In this document: piece after piece, positions 32,180 to 42,577 of the stretch | How positions within the stretch are numbered: the first letter of the stretch is position 1 | Layout: each line of letters starts with the position of its first letter | Assembly: GCA_016787225.1 (NCBI GenBank) | Contig: JAEUUY010000026.1 | Coordinates: forward strand, 1 to 64,000 | DNA: 64,000 nucleotides | Source of the DNA: Chitinophagales bacterium | GTDB lineage: Bacteria > Bacteroidota > Bacteroidia > Chitinophagales > JADJOU01 | Direction: 5' to 3' | Notes under the pieces: model-generated | Told to the model about the DNA's origin: nothing | What the model saw: the letters and a program-made list of their open reading frames with translations, nothing else | Database searches by the model: none | Position numbers and translations under genes: made by a program

Positions 32180-35100
32180 TTATTTGTAACTTATCAAATT
32201 TGCTTGCTTTTCTAGAACATTCTCAATGTATTTTTTAAATTCTGCATATTCGGCTACTGTGATAGTTTGAAGTGAGGTATTATGCTCTAATTTGATATTT
32301 AGTTGATTTGGTTTTTCTAAAGTGTATTTAATTTTAAATGAATGCTCTTTAAAGGAATGTTCACTGTCTTTTGGTAATTCAAGAAACTTTTCTTCTGGGG
32401 CTATCTCGATATTTACATCAGATTGATACTTACTAAAAACTTCGAATTGTGAATATACAAGGTTATGTTTTCTTTCTTCTGTACTTACTAATGCCATAGA
32501 GTATGGCTTATAGATTATTGGGGTTTCTAATAGTTTCATTCCTCCAATTGATTTTGGCTTTTCAGATGTTTCAAAATTTATAGTGATAACCGACTTATTA
32601 TTTATGCTATCAAAGTGTTCTTTTTTATAACCAATAAGTTTTAGAGGTTTATTATAAGCAGTGCTAAATGCCTCTTCTATGGTTTTCTTAATTAAATCTT
32701 CACTTAGTCCACTATAAAATAATTTTTTGTAATAACCACTATTACCTGTAGTAGTAATATTCAGACTCAGAGTCGTAGATTTAGGATTGATTTTATAGTT
32801 ATATTTGACTTGAACAGACTCGTTTTCAAAGTTTTGTTTAACTCTAATTAATTGTGATTTTTCATTAGCCTCTTTATCGGGGTAAATTACTAATGCAAGA
32901 GCATTTTCAATATTTAAGTTATAGGTTAAAAAACCAGCATCTTTATCAGTCATTTCTAGAAAATTGTCTTTCCCATTCAATTTAATTTTTACAATCATAT
33001 GGTCAAAAGCAATTTCAGGCAATTTTAAATACTCAGTGCCATTTCTGCTGGTAAGGGTTAATACAGTCGAAGCATCTAAGCCTGCTTTTCGCGCCATAGC
33101 GACAAAAAGCGTCGATAAATCTTTACAATCGCCGAGCCTCGTACGTACTGTCTTTGATGGCTTTTGAGGTGTGAATCCAGATTGCCTAAAATTTACATAG
33201 CTATAGTTCAAATTGTCACAGATATAATAGTAGATTTTATGAGCCCTGGTTTTTTCATCATATTTATCTGCCCCATTAGGAAATATGCTATTATAAGCAT
33301 CCAGAGCTTCATCCTCCAGTTTTGTATTGTTTCTAACTAGATCGTAATACCAAGTGGCTATTTCTCCCCAGTTTTTAATCGTAGATAAAGCGATACAATG
33401 GACTCTATCAAAATATGATGGGCATAGTACTTCTGGGTTATCTAGTTCATCTAGATTTGTCGCTTCCCATTTTTGAAAGTTTTTATTATTAAACTTAGTT
33501 AGTGACATTTTAGAAGTTCCATTTATTTCATGAAAGTTAAACTTGACACTATCTGGATATAAGATGCCAAACCGGCTAATATTGCATGGGTATTCGCTTT
33601 TAAAATAATTCCATTTATTAAAATCTTTATAAAATCTGCCAGTATTATTGGTATAGTTCTTAAAATCTAAAAGAATAACGTCTCCAATATCGAGATTAGT
33701 CGATACAAAGGTATAACCGTTATTCTCGATTGGAATTATTTTACCACTAGGTTTAATAATTTCACTCCTTACATAATCATGTCCACCATTAGCATTAATT
33801 TCCTTTAATTTTTCTATGCCCTCTTTTCCTGTTATTTCATAGATCATAAAGCTTTTTGATTCCGTAATATAGCTATCGAACACATTCTCTATATATTCAT
33901 CTAACAATATGCGAACCCCTTTATTAGATTGGGTATTTTTACCTCTACTAGCACTTATGAATTGATAAATATCTTGAGTCCTAAGCTTTTCTAATTCACT
34001 TTTATATCCTATAAAGTCATGGTATTTTTCATGTAAAGAGTAGTCATTGGGATTGCTTAGCATAGCTTTTCTATACCAAAAAATAGCTGAATCTTTTTTC
34101 TTCAGTTGTTTGTATATATCTCCCTTAGTCTCCATGGCAGAAAGAGAGTATGGGAAATTTGCCGAAATACTATCCGTTAGTGATAGAGCCTCTTGGTAGG
34201 CATTTTTATCAATTAAAAAATCGATAAGATTTTGAATGGTATAATTGTCGTAAGGCATCTTACGCATTTGAGAATAATGAATATGTTTTATGGAGTCATA
34301 TAGCTTTGCATCTTCCAGTTCTTCTATTATCTGATGCAGTGCACTGCTATTTTCATATTTGGAATAAAGGTCATAAAGGATTCCAAGATATTTATCTTCC
34401 TGATTGTCAATAGTTTTGTAAAACTCAGCAATAGACAATATTGTTGAATGTCCGAAATCTGCTCTTCGCAGTAAGTCTTCAGCATTCTTTGTTATTGAAG
34501 ACTTATCATTTTCTTCTATTGAAGCTAATAGCTTATATAATGGAGGATATATTGAATCTACCTTTAGACTCCTTTTGGCTTTTTTTTCTATTTCTTCTTT
34601 TGTCAAATCTAGGTAAAAATCAATACTTTGAAAGTCCTGTATAAAATTTGCGAAATAGAATGAATCTTCAGTTTCCATCTTTTTTTGCAGCTCTTCTACA
34701 CGTTCATCCTGGTCGGTGCTATTAAAATAGTCCTTCTTTAACATTGCTATCATAGAGCTATTAGGGTATATTGTATCAAAATAAGATATTTGTTTCCAAA
34801 GCTCTCTCATTTTACCATTTTGCTGATATGAGATAGCAAGAAGATATTGATGTAATAAAAAATTGGAACTATTTTTAGGTGTAGTTTTGAAAAAACGGTA
34901 ATATTCCGGATCAATTTTAGAAACTTCTACTTTCGTTTTTTCATAGTCTTTGTGGGAGTCATGATATACTAGTCCATCGACTTTTGTGTCATCAACATTG
35001 GTAAAGTTACAGTAAAAATAATTATCAAGACCATGCTTGACGGTATATTTTAGTAATAGTCTATTGTAGCCTTTTTTTAATTGAAGTCGCAATATATTAG

Positions 35101-35911
35101 AGTTTGGAAAATTTGGCTGAGCCTCATCATCTAGATATATCTCGGAATCGTTTAGAAAAAGTTTGAGGCTATTTTGATAACCAAAGTTAAGATTTACTAG
35201 CTTATCAGTTGGGGACTCAATGAATATTTGTGCATACACAATCCCTTGAGAGAGACTCGTTTCATTATTGAAATAATAATAGCCTTTTTCTTTATTTCTA
35301 TTCGGAACTGTGTACCAGCCTACCTTCCCATTACTTCTAGCATCAAATAGTTTATCAGATTTGCTATACTTCTCTGGTTCATAAGTGGTGTAAATACCAC
35401 TATTATTTAGATCTTCGAAGACACCACACACTTGCCAATTATTGATTGAGTTTATTTTGCTATCAATAGTGTCTGTATTTAATCTTCGATATTGATTTGC
35501 TGATCTTTTGGATATTTTGAATATTTCATCGTTTTTAAACTTAGGGTCCGACGATATAATATCTACAGTTTCTAATGCTGAAGTTGAATATAGGGATTCT
35601 CCGAAAACATTAAATAAAGGGTGATACTTAAGTGGGAAGATATAAATAGGAGACTTTTCAAATTGGATAAAACTCTTTACTTCATTTTTATCAAAAAATA
35701 AACGACCATTTTCATATTGAAGAATCAAATCAGTTGTAAAGACGTCTATATCTGATAATTTCTTATCCTTAAGTTTTTTATCAAATAAAATTTTAGCCTC
35801 CTTCCTTTTGTTATTTAATAATAAATCCCACACTATACTCAAATCAGACTGACTAAAAATTGTAAACGGAAAATAAATACAAATAGCTATAATAGTGAAT
35901 CTAGTCCTCAT
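32180..35911 (-). CDS. Large exported TPR / DUF3857-transglutaminase protein
   Basis: A 1243-residue protein with a signal peptide (residues 1-20, ending FTIFSQ). The first about 600 residues contain a sugar-binding-like beta region and helical TPR-like repeats (for example SALSLTDSI and KKKDSAIFWYRKAMLSNPNDYSLHEKY). The region from about 640 is DUF3857, followed by a transglutaminase-like domain with Cys929 in LGDCKDLSTLFVAMARKAG and His971 in FDHMIV. Such proteins are common in Bacteroidota, and their substrate is unknown. A TATATTTG box lies 25 bases upstream. The gene precedes menB by 10 bases, but a functional link is not expected. Confidence 0.85.
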   Translation of the reverse strand: MRTRFTIIAICIYFPFTIFSQSDLSIVWDLLLNNKRKEAKILFDKKLKDKKLSDIDVFTTDLILQYENGRLFFDKNEVKSFIQFEKSPIYIFPLKYHPLFNVFGESLYSTSALETVDIISSDPKFKNDEIFKISKRSANQYRRLNTDTIDSKINSINNWQVCGVFEDLNNSGIYTTYEPEKYSKSDKLFDARSNGKVGWYTVPNRNKEKGYYYFNNETSLSQGIVYAQIFIESPTDKLVNLNFGYQNSLKLFLNDSEIYLDDEAQPNFPNSNILRLQLKKGYNRLLLKYTVKHGLDNYFYCNFTNVDDTKVDGLVYHDSHKDYEKTKVEVSKIDPEYYRFFKTTPKNSSNFLLHQYLLAISYQQNGKMRELWKQISYFDTIYPNSSMIAMLKKDYFNSTDQDERVEELQKKMETEDSFYFANFIQDFQSIDFYLDLTKEEIEKKAKRSLKVDSIYPPLYKLLASIEENDKSSITKNAEDLLRRADFGHSTILSIAEFYKTIDNQEDKYLGILYDLYSKYENSSALHQIIEELEDAKLYDSIKHIHYSQMRKMPYDNYTIQNLIDFLIDKNAYQEALSLTDSISANFPYSLSAMETKGDIYKQLKKKDSAIFWYRKAMLSNPNDYSLHEKYHDFIGYKSELEKLRTQDIYQFISASRGKNTQSNKGVRILLDEYIENVFDSYITESKSFMIYEITGKEGIEKLKEINANGGHDYVRSEIIKPSGKIIPIENNGYTFVSTNLDIGDVILLDFKNYTNNTGRFYKDFNKWNYFKSEYPCNISRFGILYPDSVKFNFHEINGTSKMSLTKFNNKNFQKWEATNLDELDNPEVLCPSYFDRVHCIALSTIKNWGEIATWYYDLVRNNTKLEDEALDAYNSIFPNGADKYDEKTRAHKIYYYICDNLNYSYVNFRQSGFTPQKPSKTVRTRLGDCKDLSTLFVAMARKAGLDASTVLTLTSRNGTEYLKLPEIAFDHMIVKIKLNGKDNFLEMTDKDAGFLTYNLNIENALALVIYPDKEANEKSQLIRVKQNFENESVQVKYNYKINPKSTTLSLNITTTGNSGYYKKLFYSGLSEDLIKKTIEEAFSTAYNKPLKLIGYKKEHFDSINNKSVITINFETSEKPKSIGGMKLLETPIIYKPYSMALVSTEERKHNLVYSQFEVFSKYQSDVNIEIAPEEKFLELPKDSEHSFKEHSFKIKYTLEKPNQLNIKLEHNTSLQTITVAEYAEFKKYIENVLEKQANLISYK

Positions 35912-35935
35912 ATTGGTTTGTTTAAAAATTTAGAG

Positions 35936-35943
35936 CAAATATA
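35936..35943 (-). promoter_or_regulatory. -7 box upstream of the TPR/transglutaminase gene
   Basis: The minus strand reads TATATTTG followed by C, 25 bases before the start at 35911. Confidence 0.5.
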
Positions 35944-35996
35944 ATTGGCTTGTTACATCTCAAAAAGAATAAAATAGACATATTAAAATCCTTGTA

Positions 35997-37868
35997 CTAA
36001 TATGCTCTCTCATTATTATTTTCATAATAGTTAATAAATGATTGGTTGGCTACGCGATTGCCACCTGGAGTAGCGTAGTTTCCGCTGAAATACCAGTCAC
36101 CTCTATCGTTAGGGCAGGCTACTGCTAGATTCTCCAAGGTTTGAAATACTAGCTCGACTTCATAATCCGCATGATCTGGTGTCACAAGTTCAGCAGCAAT
36201 TTTAGTTAATTCTTCATCATTAAATTGAGCATAAAATTCTTGAAGTATATTTTGAATTTCTGCAAATGGTTTTTGATTTTCCGATTTACATTTCTCGTAA
36301 ATTTCTTCAATAAAGTCAAGCTTATTTTTTCTAGTTAAAATTTCTTTGGCAGCTCTAAACACCAACAAATCACCTAGCTTGCTCATATCTATGCCGTAGC
36401 AATCTGGATATCGAATTTGTGGAGCCGATGATACGACTATTACTTTTTTAGGTTTTAATCGACCGAGTATATTGATGATACTTTGCTTGAGTGTAGTACC
36501 TCTCACTATAGAATCATCAATGATACAAATCGTATCCCGACCTGACACTATAGAATTGTAGGTTATGTCATATACGTGAGACACTAGGGCATTGCGGCTA
36601 GAATCGTTGGTAATAAAGGTTCGCAACTTAGCATCTTTGACTATCAATTTTTCCGCACGAATTCTTCCTTCTACCAACTCGGCAGCATGGTCTTGGTCCA
36701 GAGATGAAATAATGTTGGAACGATAAATCTGTTCCAACCCCTTTATCAATCCCATATAGGCGAGCTCTGCAGTGTTAGGGATAAATGAGAATACCGTATT
36801 ATTAAAATCTGCTTTAATTTTATCATAGACTATTGGAGCTAGGAGTTTTCCGAGCATTTTACGTTCACTGTATATAGCTCCATCTGTGCCGCGGGCAAAG
36901 TATATACGCTCAAAGCTACAAGACAATCGCTCTCTAGGCTCTTGAATTTTCTTGATAGAAAGAGGTTGATCATTTTTTAAAATCAAAGCATGCGCGGGAG
37001 GCAATTCATTGATTTGATTATAATCTATATTGAATGTAGTAGCAATAGCCGGTCGTTCACTAGCCACTATCGTTACTTCATCGTCCGAATAATAATGACA
37101 TGGTCTAATACCACTTGGATCGCGGAAAGCAAAGGCATCTCCATAACCCAAAACTCCTGCTATATTATATCCCCCATCAAAACCTTTGACAGCTCTAGAT
37201 AACAAATTTTCTATGACAAGTTCCTTTTGAATTTTGTCTGAAATTTCTTGATTATCTAGTCCTACTTTTTTATATTCATCAAATAAAGTCTGAACTTCTA
37301 CATCCAAAAAATGCCCAATTTTTTCCAAGACTAATACCGTATCTGTATTTTGTCTTGGATGTTGTCCTAGATTGACGAGCTGAGCCATGAGTTCTTTGAC
37401 ATTGGTTAAATTAAAATTGCCAGCTAAAACCAAGTTTCTGGTAAGCCAATTGGACTTTCTGTAAAAAGGATGACAAACCTTTTCGGAATTGACACCGTGG
37501 GTTCCATATCGGAGATGACCCAAAAATACATGACCGAAAGAATCACTGTTTTGAATTAAGAACTTGGCATCATTTTTTTGCTCCTCGGTAAAATTTTCAA
37601 AATGTGCATACGATTTTTGAAAAATATGTTGCAAACTATTTGCATCTGCACTTCTTTCACGATAAATAAAGTCATGACCGAAATGTGTTTCTCGCTTAAT
37701 AACAGCTATCCCCGAACCGTCCTGACCCCTATTTCTCATTTTCTCCATCATGAGATACATCTTGTCTAGAGCATAAGTAGGCGTTTTATACTTGTCAATA
37801 TAGAATTGAAGTGGCTTATTTAATTTGAGGAGGGCCACTCCACATTCGTGTTTGATGCTATCGGACAT
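35997..37868 (-). CDS. purF: Amidophosphoribosyltransferase (PurF-like, long Bacteroidota form)
   Basis: A 623-residue enzyme of the first committed purine step, converting PRPP and glutamine to phosphoribosylamine. The class II glutaminase nucleophile is Cys9 (KHECGVALL), so a short leader must be removed or tolerated. RNRGQDGSGIAV and HLRYGTHG support the glutaminase half. The PRPP loop is ICIIDDSIVRGTTLKQSI near residues 446-463. The protein is about 120 residues longer than E. coli PurF, as usual for this Bacteroidota type, with an extended C-terminus that ends with NYATPGGNRVANQSF. It follows the BatB-BatC gene by about 100 bases on the same strand. Confidence 0.92.
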   Translation of the reverse strand: MSDSIKHECGVALLKLNKPLQFYIDKYKTPTYALDKMYLMMEKMRNRGQDGSGIAVIKRETHFGHDFIYRERSADANSLQHIFQKSYAHFENFTEEQKNDAKFLIQNSDSFGHVFLGHLRYGTHGVNSEKVCHPFYRKSNWLTRNLVLAGNFNLTNVKELMAQLVNLGQHPRQNTDTVLVLEKIGHFLDVEVQTLFDEYKKVGLDNQEISDKIQKELVIENLLSRAVKGFDGGYNIAGVLGYGDAFAFRDPSGIRPCHYYSDDEVTIVASERPAIATTFNIDYNQINELPPAHALILKNDQPLSIKKIQEPRERLSCSFERIYFARGTDGAIYSERKMLGKLLAPIVYDKIKADFNNTVFSFIPNTAELAYMGLIKGLEQIYRSNIISSLDQDHAAELVEGRIRAEKLIVKDAKLRTFITNDSSRNALVSHVYDITYNSIVSGRDTICIIDDSIVRGTTLKQSIINILGRLKPKKVIVVSSAPQIRYPDCYGIDMSKLGDLLVFRAAKEILTRKNKLDFIEEIYEKCKSENQKPFAEIQNILQEFYAQFNDEELTKIAAELVTPDHADYEVELVFQTLENLAVACPNDRGDWYFSGNYATPGGNRVANQSFINYYENNNERAY

Positions 37869-37970
37869 TTATTCGTGTTCAGTTTATTCTGATGGTTTAG
37901 TTCATTCAGTTGGCAGTTTGTTCTTATCAACTTTTCAATTTTCCTTTCAACATATCAATTCTTATATATT

Positions 37971-39704
37971 TTACCAATCTTTCTCACTTTTTTTATTATC
38001 TGGTTTTGCTTTTTTGGCTTCCATTTTATTCTGTGTATTTTGTTCCTGATTCTTTAAAGCTTCTAAGAGACGCTGAGCCTGTTCCTTTGTCATTCCTTTA
38101 TTTGGTTGCCTTTCCTCTTGTTTTGAATCTTCCGGCTTTTCTTGAGGTTGCCCTTCATTTGTATTATCTTTCTTCTGATCTTTATTGTCCTTATTATCTT
38201 TCTTATCTTGATTTTTCGGCTGATTATTCTTACCTCCACCTTTGTTCTTCTGTTGTTTCTTGGCGAGCGCTAAATTATACTTGGTATCCATATCATTAGG
38301 ATTGAGTTTCAGTGCATTTTCATATGCTTTAATTGCCTCTGCAAGCTGATTGGATTTAAAATAAGCATTACCTATATTGTGATAAACTCTTGCTCTTGAC
38401 AATTTGTTATCATTTTTATTGATACAACTTTCAAATGATTCAACAGATTCCTGAAATTTTTGTTGACTATATAGAGAATTTCCAAGATTAAAATTAGCAA
38501 CCCGATTTTTAGGCTGCAGAGCTAGTGCTTTTCTATAGTTTAGTTCAGATTTTTGGAAATTATTGTTTTGATAACTTGAATTGCCTTTGCGTATCAGAGT
38601 CTTTACAGTTTTTTTGTGCTTTTCTGCTTCATTATTTTGTGATTGAGCGGAAGCTGTAAAAAGTAGCAAGAAGCTTATACTAAAAGCCCTCTTAATAAAC
38701 TGATTAAAATCTATATCTGGAATGATAAATTCGATAAAAAGTAAAAATAATACGACCAAAGCAAACCAATAGAAATAACTATTAAAATTAGAAAAATCGA
38801 ACTCTTCAAAATCTTTACCCTCCAATTTATTTAACTCAGAAACTACATCTTCTTCAATATTACCTTGTTGGCCCAAATGAAAGAAACCGCCATTACCAAT
38901 TGAAGCTAACTTTTCTAAGACACTTCTGTTAAATGCAGTCATCACTGTATTACCTTGGTCATCTTTTTTGAATTCTCCATTACCTAAAGGTATAGGAGCA
39001 CCATTTTCTTCTCCTACACCAATTGCAAAAACTTTGATGCCATTTTTCCTAGCATCTTCTATTGCTGCATTAGCTTCTCGATCATGGTCTTCACCATCCG
39101 TAATTATAACAATAGCTTTACTTTTAGAGTCCGTTAATCCTAGAGTTTTACCAGCCATACCAACTGCTTCTCCAATATTAGTACCCTGTGAAGGAAAGTT
39201 ATTAGGATCTATGATAGGCAAACTCATTTTGATAGAGGTAAAATCTATCGTCAGCGGTACTTGAATATAAGAGCTACCAGCGAACAAAATTAGGCCGACT
39301 CTATCATGCTTTAGTTTGTCTAAAAACTTAGTAATAAATAGTTTCGATCTACTGATTCTGTTAGGATTAATATCTTCTGCCAACATACTATTTGAGACAT
39401 CAAGCAGTAGCATAATATCGAGTCCCTGCCCTTTAATTTTTTCTCCTTTGACTCCAATCTGAGGATTGGCTATAGCTATGATTAATAAGATAAGACTTAC
39501 GAAAAACAATACAAGCTTAGTTCTAATCTGAAAGGAATTCTTAAATGGGATGATATGACCGAGTATTGTAGTTTTAAAAGAATTAGCTTCAGTTTGCCTT
39601 TGCCAGCGATAATACCAAATAATTAGACCTACTAAAGGCAGTAGTAACCACAATAAATTTAGCAAATAGGAATATTGAAATCTTTGCATACACTTAAAAA
39701 GCAA
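37971..39704 (-). CDS. BatB-BatC fusion: VWA membrane protein with TPR domain
   Basis: A 577-residue protein. Two N-terminal membrane helices (about 13-31 and 62-80) lead to a VWA domain with MIDAS motif DVSNS (102-106) and ITDGEDHD (201-208), then a third helix (311-328): the BatA/BatB plan. A second hydrophobic stretch ending in an Ala-x-Ala-like site (RAFSISFLLLFTASAQSQ, 339-356) looks like the signal peptide of BatC, now internal. Four TPR-like units follow (about 365-480), then a Lys/Asn/Asp-rich tail, as in BatC. Met6 is an equally good start. Bat proteins take part in envelope stress or aerotolerance with MoxR and DUF58, here encoded 7 kb away. Confidence 0.88.
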   Translation of the reverse strand: MLFKCMQRFQYSYLLNLLWLLLPLVGLIIWYYRWQRQTEANSFKTTILGHIIPFKNSFQIRTKLVLFFVSLILLIIAIANPQIGVKGEKIKGQGLDIMLLLDVSNSMLAEDINPNRISRSKLFITKFLDKLKHDRVGLILFAGSSYIQVPLTIDFTSIKMSLPIIDPNNFPSQGTNIGEAVGMAGKTLGLTDSKSKAIVIITDGEDHDREANAAIEDARKNGIKVFAIGVGEENGAPIPLGNGEFKKDDQGNTVMTAFNRSVLEKLASIGNGGFFHLGQQGNIEEDVVSELNKLEGKDFEEFDFSNFNSYFYWFALVVLFLLFIEFIIPDIDFNQFIKRAFSISFLLLFTASAQSQNNEAEKHKKTVKTLIRKGNSSYQNNNFQKSELNYRKALALQPKNRVANFNLGNSLYSQQKFQESVESFESCINKNDNKLSRARVYHNIGNAYFKSNQLAEAIKAYENALKLNPNDMDTKYNLALAKKQQKNKGGGKNNQPKNQDKKDNKDNKDQKKDNTNEGQPQEKPEDSKQEERQPNKGMTKEQAQRLLEALKNQEQNTQNKMEAKKAKPDNKKSEKDW

Positions 39705-39772
39705 ATTTCAGAAAATTCGAGCTAAAAAAGGCAGAAGAAAGTCTAAAAATCGTTAAGTGTGGATATGTAAGA

Positions 39773-40873
39773 CTACACCACTGATAAATCTGGAGGAAGT
39801 GCTGTAGAATCCTGAAAATGATGTGATTTTTCAAATGGTTTTACATAATTTTCAATGAACTGTTTTTTGTAGTCGCGATATTCCGAAATACCTCCTAAAA
39901 AGTGAAGAAGTTTGACATAAAGCCATGGTAAATCCAATTGATAAGGCAGAAAACCGCTTCTAGCACTTGTAGCAAATAGGTGGTGATTGTTATGCCATTC
40001 TCCAGCTACATATCCTGGCCATAATTGATTGATAGAGTAGTCTGCACGGTTATAGTCGGAACTACCCCAGCCTTTTTTACCCTTGCCTTTACCATGCCCT
40101 TCATAATTGAAAGTTCTGATACCTACTGCCCATACAAAGGTGCCACCGAAAATTGCACAAAGCAATCCTAACCCGCCGCCATAGGCACCTGCCCATTCTC
40201 CTAAGAAATAAAAGAAAGTGCCCCAAAAAGCCCAATTCAAAAAGGTGGAGGCCAAAACGTAACCCGGATGAGCTATAGTGCCATATTTTTTATATTGTTC
40301 ATAACTATTCATGACAGTACCAGTATGTGCTATATTCTTTTTGGCTATATTATAATCCGCTTCTGACAAGTCTCTATTCATCAATTGATGATTGGTGTCT
40401 GCAAGAAAGCAGTAAAAAAAGCCTCCGAAAGCATTATAGGGATCACCTGGCTGGTCTGATTTCTCATGATGCACATGGTGGGAAACAACATACAACTCTT
40501 CTGGAATTACCTTTACAACCAAATGCTGTGAAATAAATTTCCAGAAGCTATTTTTAAACGTAAACGCATTGTGGGTAGAATAGCGATGATACCACATAGT
40601 GCCATGGCTTCCCATAAACACCATGCCATAGAAGAAGGCTATCAGTAAATTGCTTACAGATAAATATTTTGTAATTAATAATAAGAAGAATGGCATAAGT
40701 AACAAGACTAAAAGCCAAGCATACAAAGGAAACCAATTGCGCTTATCACGGAAAATATTGATTCTATAAAAATATTCAGAAAACATTTGACCCAGAGTAG
40801 GTCGAATAAAATTTCCTTGTTCATCTGCCCACTTATAGCGTGGCTCCATCAATATATAGTCGCTTAATTTCAT
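39773..40873 (-). CDS. Acyl-CoA/fatty acid desaturase
   Basis: A 366-residue membrane di-iron desaturase, which introduces a double bond into membrane fatty acids. The three histidine boxes are HRYSTH (96-101), HHVHH (132-136) and HNNHH (294-298), the delta-9 acyl-CoA desaturase-like pattern. Hydrophobic helices lie at about 50-68, 75-92, 207-225 and 233-251. A TACCTTTG box lies 19 bases upstream of the start. No redox partner is adjacent. The regioselectivity cannot be read from the sequence. Confidence 0.92.
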   Translation of the reverse strand: MKLSDYILMEPRYKWADEQGNFIRPTLGQMFSEYFYRINIFRDKRNWFPLYAWLLVLLLMPFFLLLITKYLSVSNLLIAFFYGMVFMGSHGTMWYHRYSTHNAFTFKNSFWKFISQHLVVKVIPEELYVVSHHVHHEKSDQPGDPYNAFGGFFYCFLADTNHQLMNRDLSEADYNIAKKNIAHTGTVMNSYEQYKKYGTIAHPGYVLASTFLNWAFWGTFFYFLGEWAGAYGGGLGLLCAIFGGTFVWAVGIRTFNYEGHGKGKGKKGWGSSDYNRADYSINQLWPGYVAGEWHNNHHLFATSARSGFLPYQLDLPWLYVKLLHFLGGISEYRDYKKQFIENYVKPFEKSHHFQDSTALPPDLSVV

Positions 40874-40891
40874 GTTTTTAATTTGGATTTA

Positions 40892-40899
40892 CAAAGGTA
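40892..40899 (-). promoter_or_regulatory. -7 box upstream of the desaturase
   Basis: The minus strand reads TACCTTTG, 19 bases before the start at 40873. Confidence 0.45.
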
Positions 40900-40950
40900 T
40901 TTAAATGAAAATAAACTGGAATAAATTAAGTGTTAATTTTTTTCCGTTTT

Positions 40951-41298
40951 CTAGTCCCAATCTCCTTCTACCTCGTCTGATTGATACTCTTGTCGGGTCT
41001 TCCACTTAGCAATCATTCTTGCCATGTAAAGTTCTGCTATTGCTATGGAAATCTCCTTTGATGATTTATCAGCGTCAAAACATGCTTTAACTTTCGTTTC
41101 GGATATATCCGATTTATATAACAATTCTAACAATCTACTATAATCATGATCCATCAATTTCTGAATAGCATAAGCCGTGAGATATTTTAAGTTTTCATAG
41201 ACCTCTTGCTCTGACATGGCTTTGATATTCGTCCATTTTTTCAGAACTCCAAAGTCCTGTTTAGCTTTATCAATCAGAAACTCATATTTGCTCAGCAT
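40951..41298 (-). CDS. Conserved-looking hypothetical cytosolic protein
   Basis: A 115-residue soluble, mostly helical protein with an acidic C-terminus (SDEVEGDWD). No family is recognised. It has a single Cys (about residue 78) and no signal or membrane segment. Its ATG overlaps the stop region of the flippase gene upstream by 17 bases, so the two are translationally coupled and it belongs to the bestrophin-flippase operon. Small proteins in this position may be unrelated to envelope work, so no function is offered. Confidence 0.7.
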   Translation of the reverse strand: MLSKYEFLIDKAKQDFGVLKKWTNIKAMSEQEVYENLKYLTAYAIQKLMDHDYSRLLELLYKSDISETKVKACFDADKSSKEISIAIAELYMARMIAKWKTRQEYQSDEVEGDWD

Positions 41299-42577
41299 CG
41301 AATTCCAACTTTTTATTTATAAAATTTCTTCGTTTCAGATAAAATAAATCGATAACAGATAATATGGCTACTAAACTATAGCTGATACTCGATGCCCAAG
41401 CTGAAGCTATGATACCATGCTGTGGCAAATAGATAAAATTAAGTCCTAAATTAAGAAGAACTCCCAACCCTAGAATAATAAGTAAGGATTTTTTGAGCCG
41501 TATGGAGAAGTAAATATTATAGTTGAAAATAAAAATAGAAAGCGTAATAAAACCGATGAGTAAAATTCTAAGGCAATTTACACCCTCTGGATTATGTTTT
41601 TTGTAATACCATAAATAAAGCCAAGGACTCATAATATAGATGACAAATGCTAAGCCTATACTAATCAACACTATAAGCATGAGCATTTTTTTAGATTTAT
41701 CTAATACCGCTATTAGATTATCATTCGCTAGTATTTTCGGAAGATACATGACGCATATAATACCTGTAATCATAAGCAAATTCTCAACAATAGTTCCACC
41801 TATGCCATATACTCCTACCTGGTGATTGTTATAAAATGCTTTGATAAAATATTGGTCTGCCTTTAATAATAACATATACAAAATGCCAGCGATATAGGCC
41901 TTCGAATTAAACAAAATATTCTCTTTGAAAAATCCCATATCCCATTGCAGCGGCCAGATATTCAACAGAGACTTTTTATGAGCAACTATAGTAAACACGA
42001 GGTATTCTAAAGTCATAAAAATAGTAATGCTAAGTATGGAAATGCACTCGAGGTAATAGCTAACACCTATAAAAATTAGATAAGCTAATCTCGTCGCCAA
42101 ATCGACCTGTTGCATGAAGAGATTCTGATCTAGACCGAGCAAAAATGACCTGTAAATAAGTGAAAAAGAATAAATAGCATAGCATAGCACAAATACAATA
42201 CGCAAGCTATCTGACTGAAACTGAAAATAATATCCGAAACCAATTAAAGACACAATAATGACTATAATACTAAAAGCTGTGATAATAAAACACGTGGTGA
42301 GATACAAATGCAATTTCTCAGGCTTTTTGCCTGCATAGTAGATGGCACTGCCATTAAATCCAAAATTGAGAAAGGTAGCGAAAAGTACAAGCGAACTAAT
42401 AAATAAGCCATAGAGCCCACTCTGTGCTTCTCCGAGTTCGCGTCGCATGACAAAACCTGTGAAAAGATTGATTAGGACTACCCCGCCGCGCATCAGCACA
42501 TTGGCAGAAAATATTTTAAGCAATCGATTATACTTCTCGAGATAAAAATCAAATTGTGTTTTCCACGTTTCCATCAA
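41282..42577 (-). CDS. Polysaccharide/oligosaccharide flippase (MOP superfamily)
   Basis: A 431-residue integral membrane protein with about 12 helices and the layout of Wzx/MATE-type flippases. The N-terminal stretch NVLMRGGVVLINLFTGFVMRRELGEAQSGLYGLF (given here only as the segment around residues 25-58) has the Arg-Arg-x-Leu-Gly turn found after helix 1 of Wzx proteins. It probably moves lipid-linked glycans across the inner membrane. It overlaps the bestrophin gene by 4 bases and the small downstream gene by 17 bases. No glycosyltransferase is next to it; glycan genes lie 19 kb away at the end of the window. Confidence 0.82.
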   Translation of the reverse strand: MMETWKTQFDFYLEKYNRLLKIFSANVLMRGGVVLINLFTGFVMRRELGEAQSGLYGLFISSLVLFATFLNFGFNGSAIYYAGKKPEKLHLYLTTCFIITAFSIIVIIVSLIGFGYYFQFQSDSLRIVFVLCYAIYSFSLIYRSFLLGLDQNLFMQQVDLATRLAYLIFIGVSYYLECISILSITIFMTLEYLVFTIVAHKKSLLNIWPLQWDMGFFKENILFNSKAYIAGILYMLLLKADQYFIKAFYNNHQVGVYGIGGTIVENLLMITGIICVMYLPKILANDNLIAVLDKSKKMLMLIVLISIGLAFVIYIMSPWLYLWYYKKHNPEGVNCLRILLIGFITLSIFIFNYNIYFSIRLKKSLLIILGLGVLLNLGLNFIYLPQHGIIASAWASSISYSLVAILSVIDLFYLKRRNFINKKLEFDAEQI

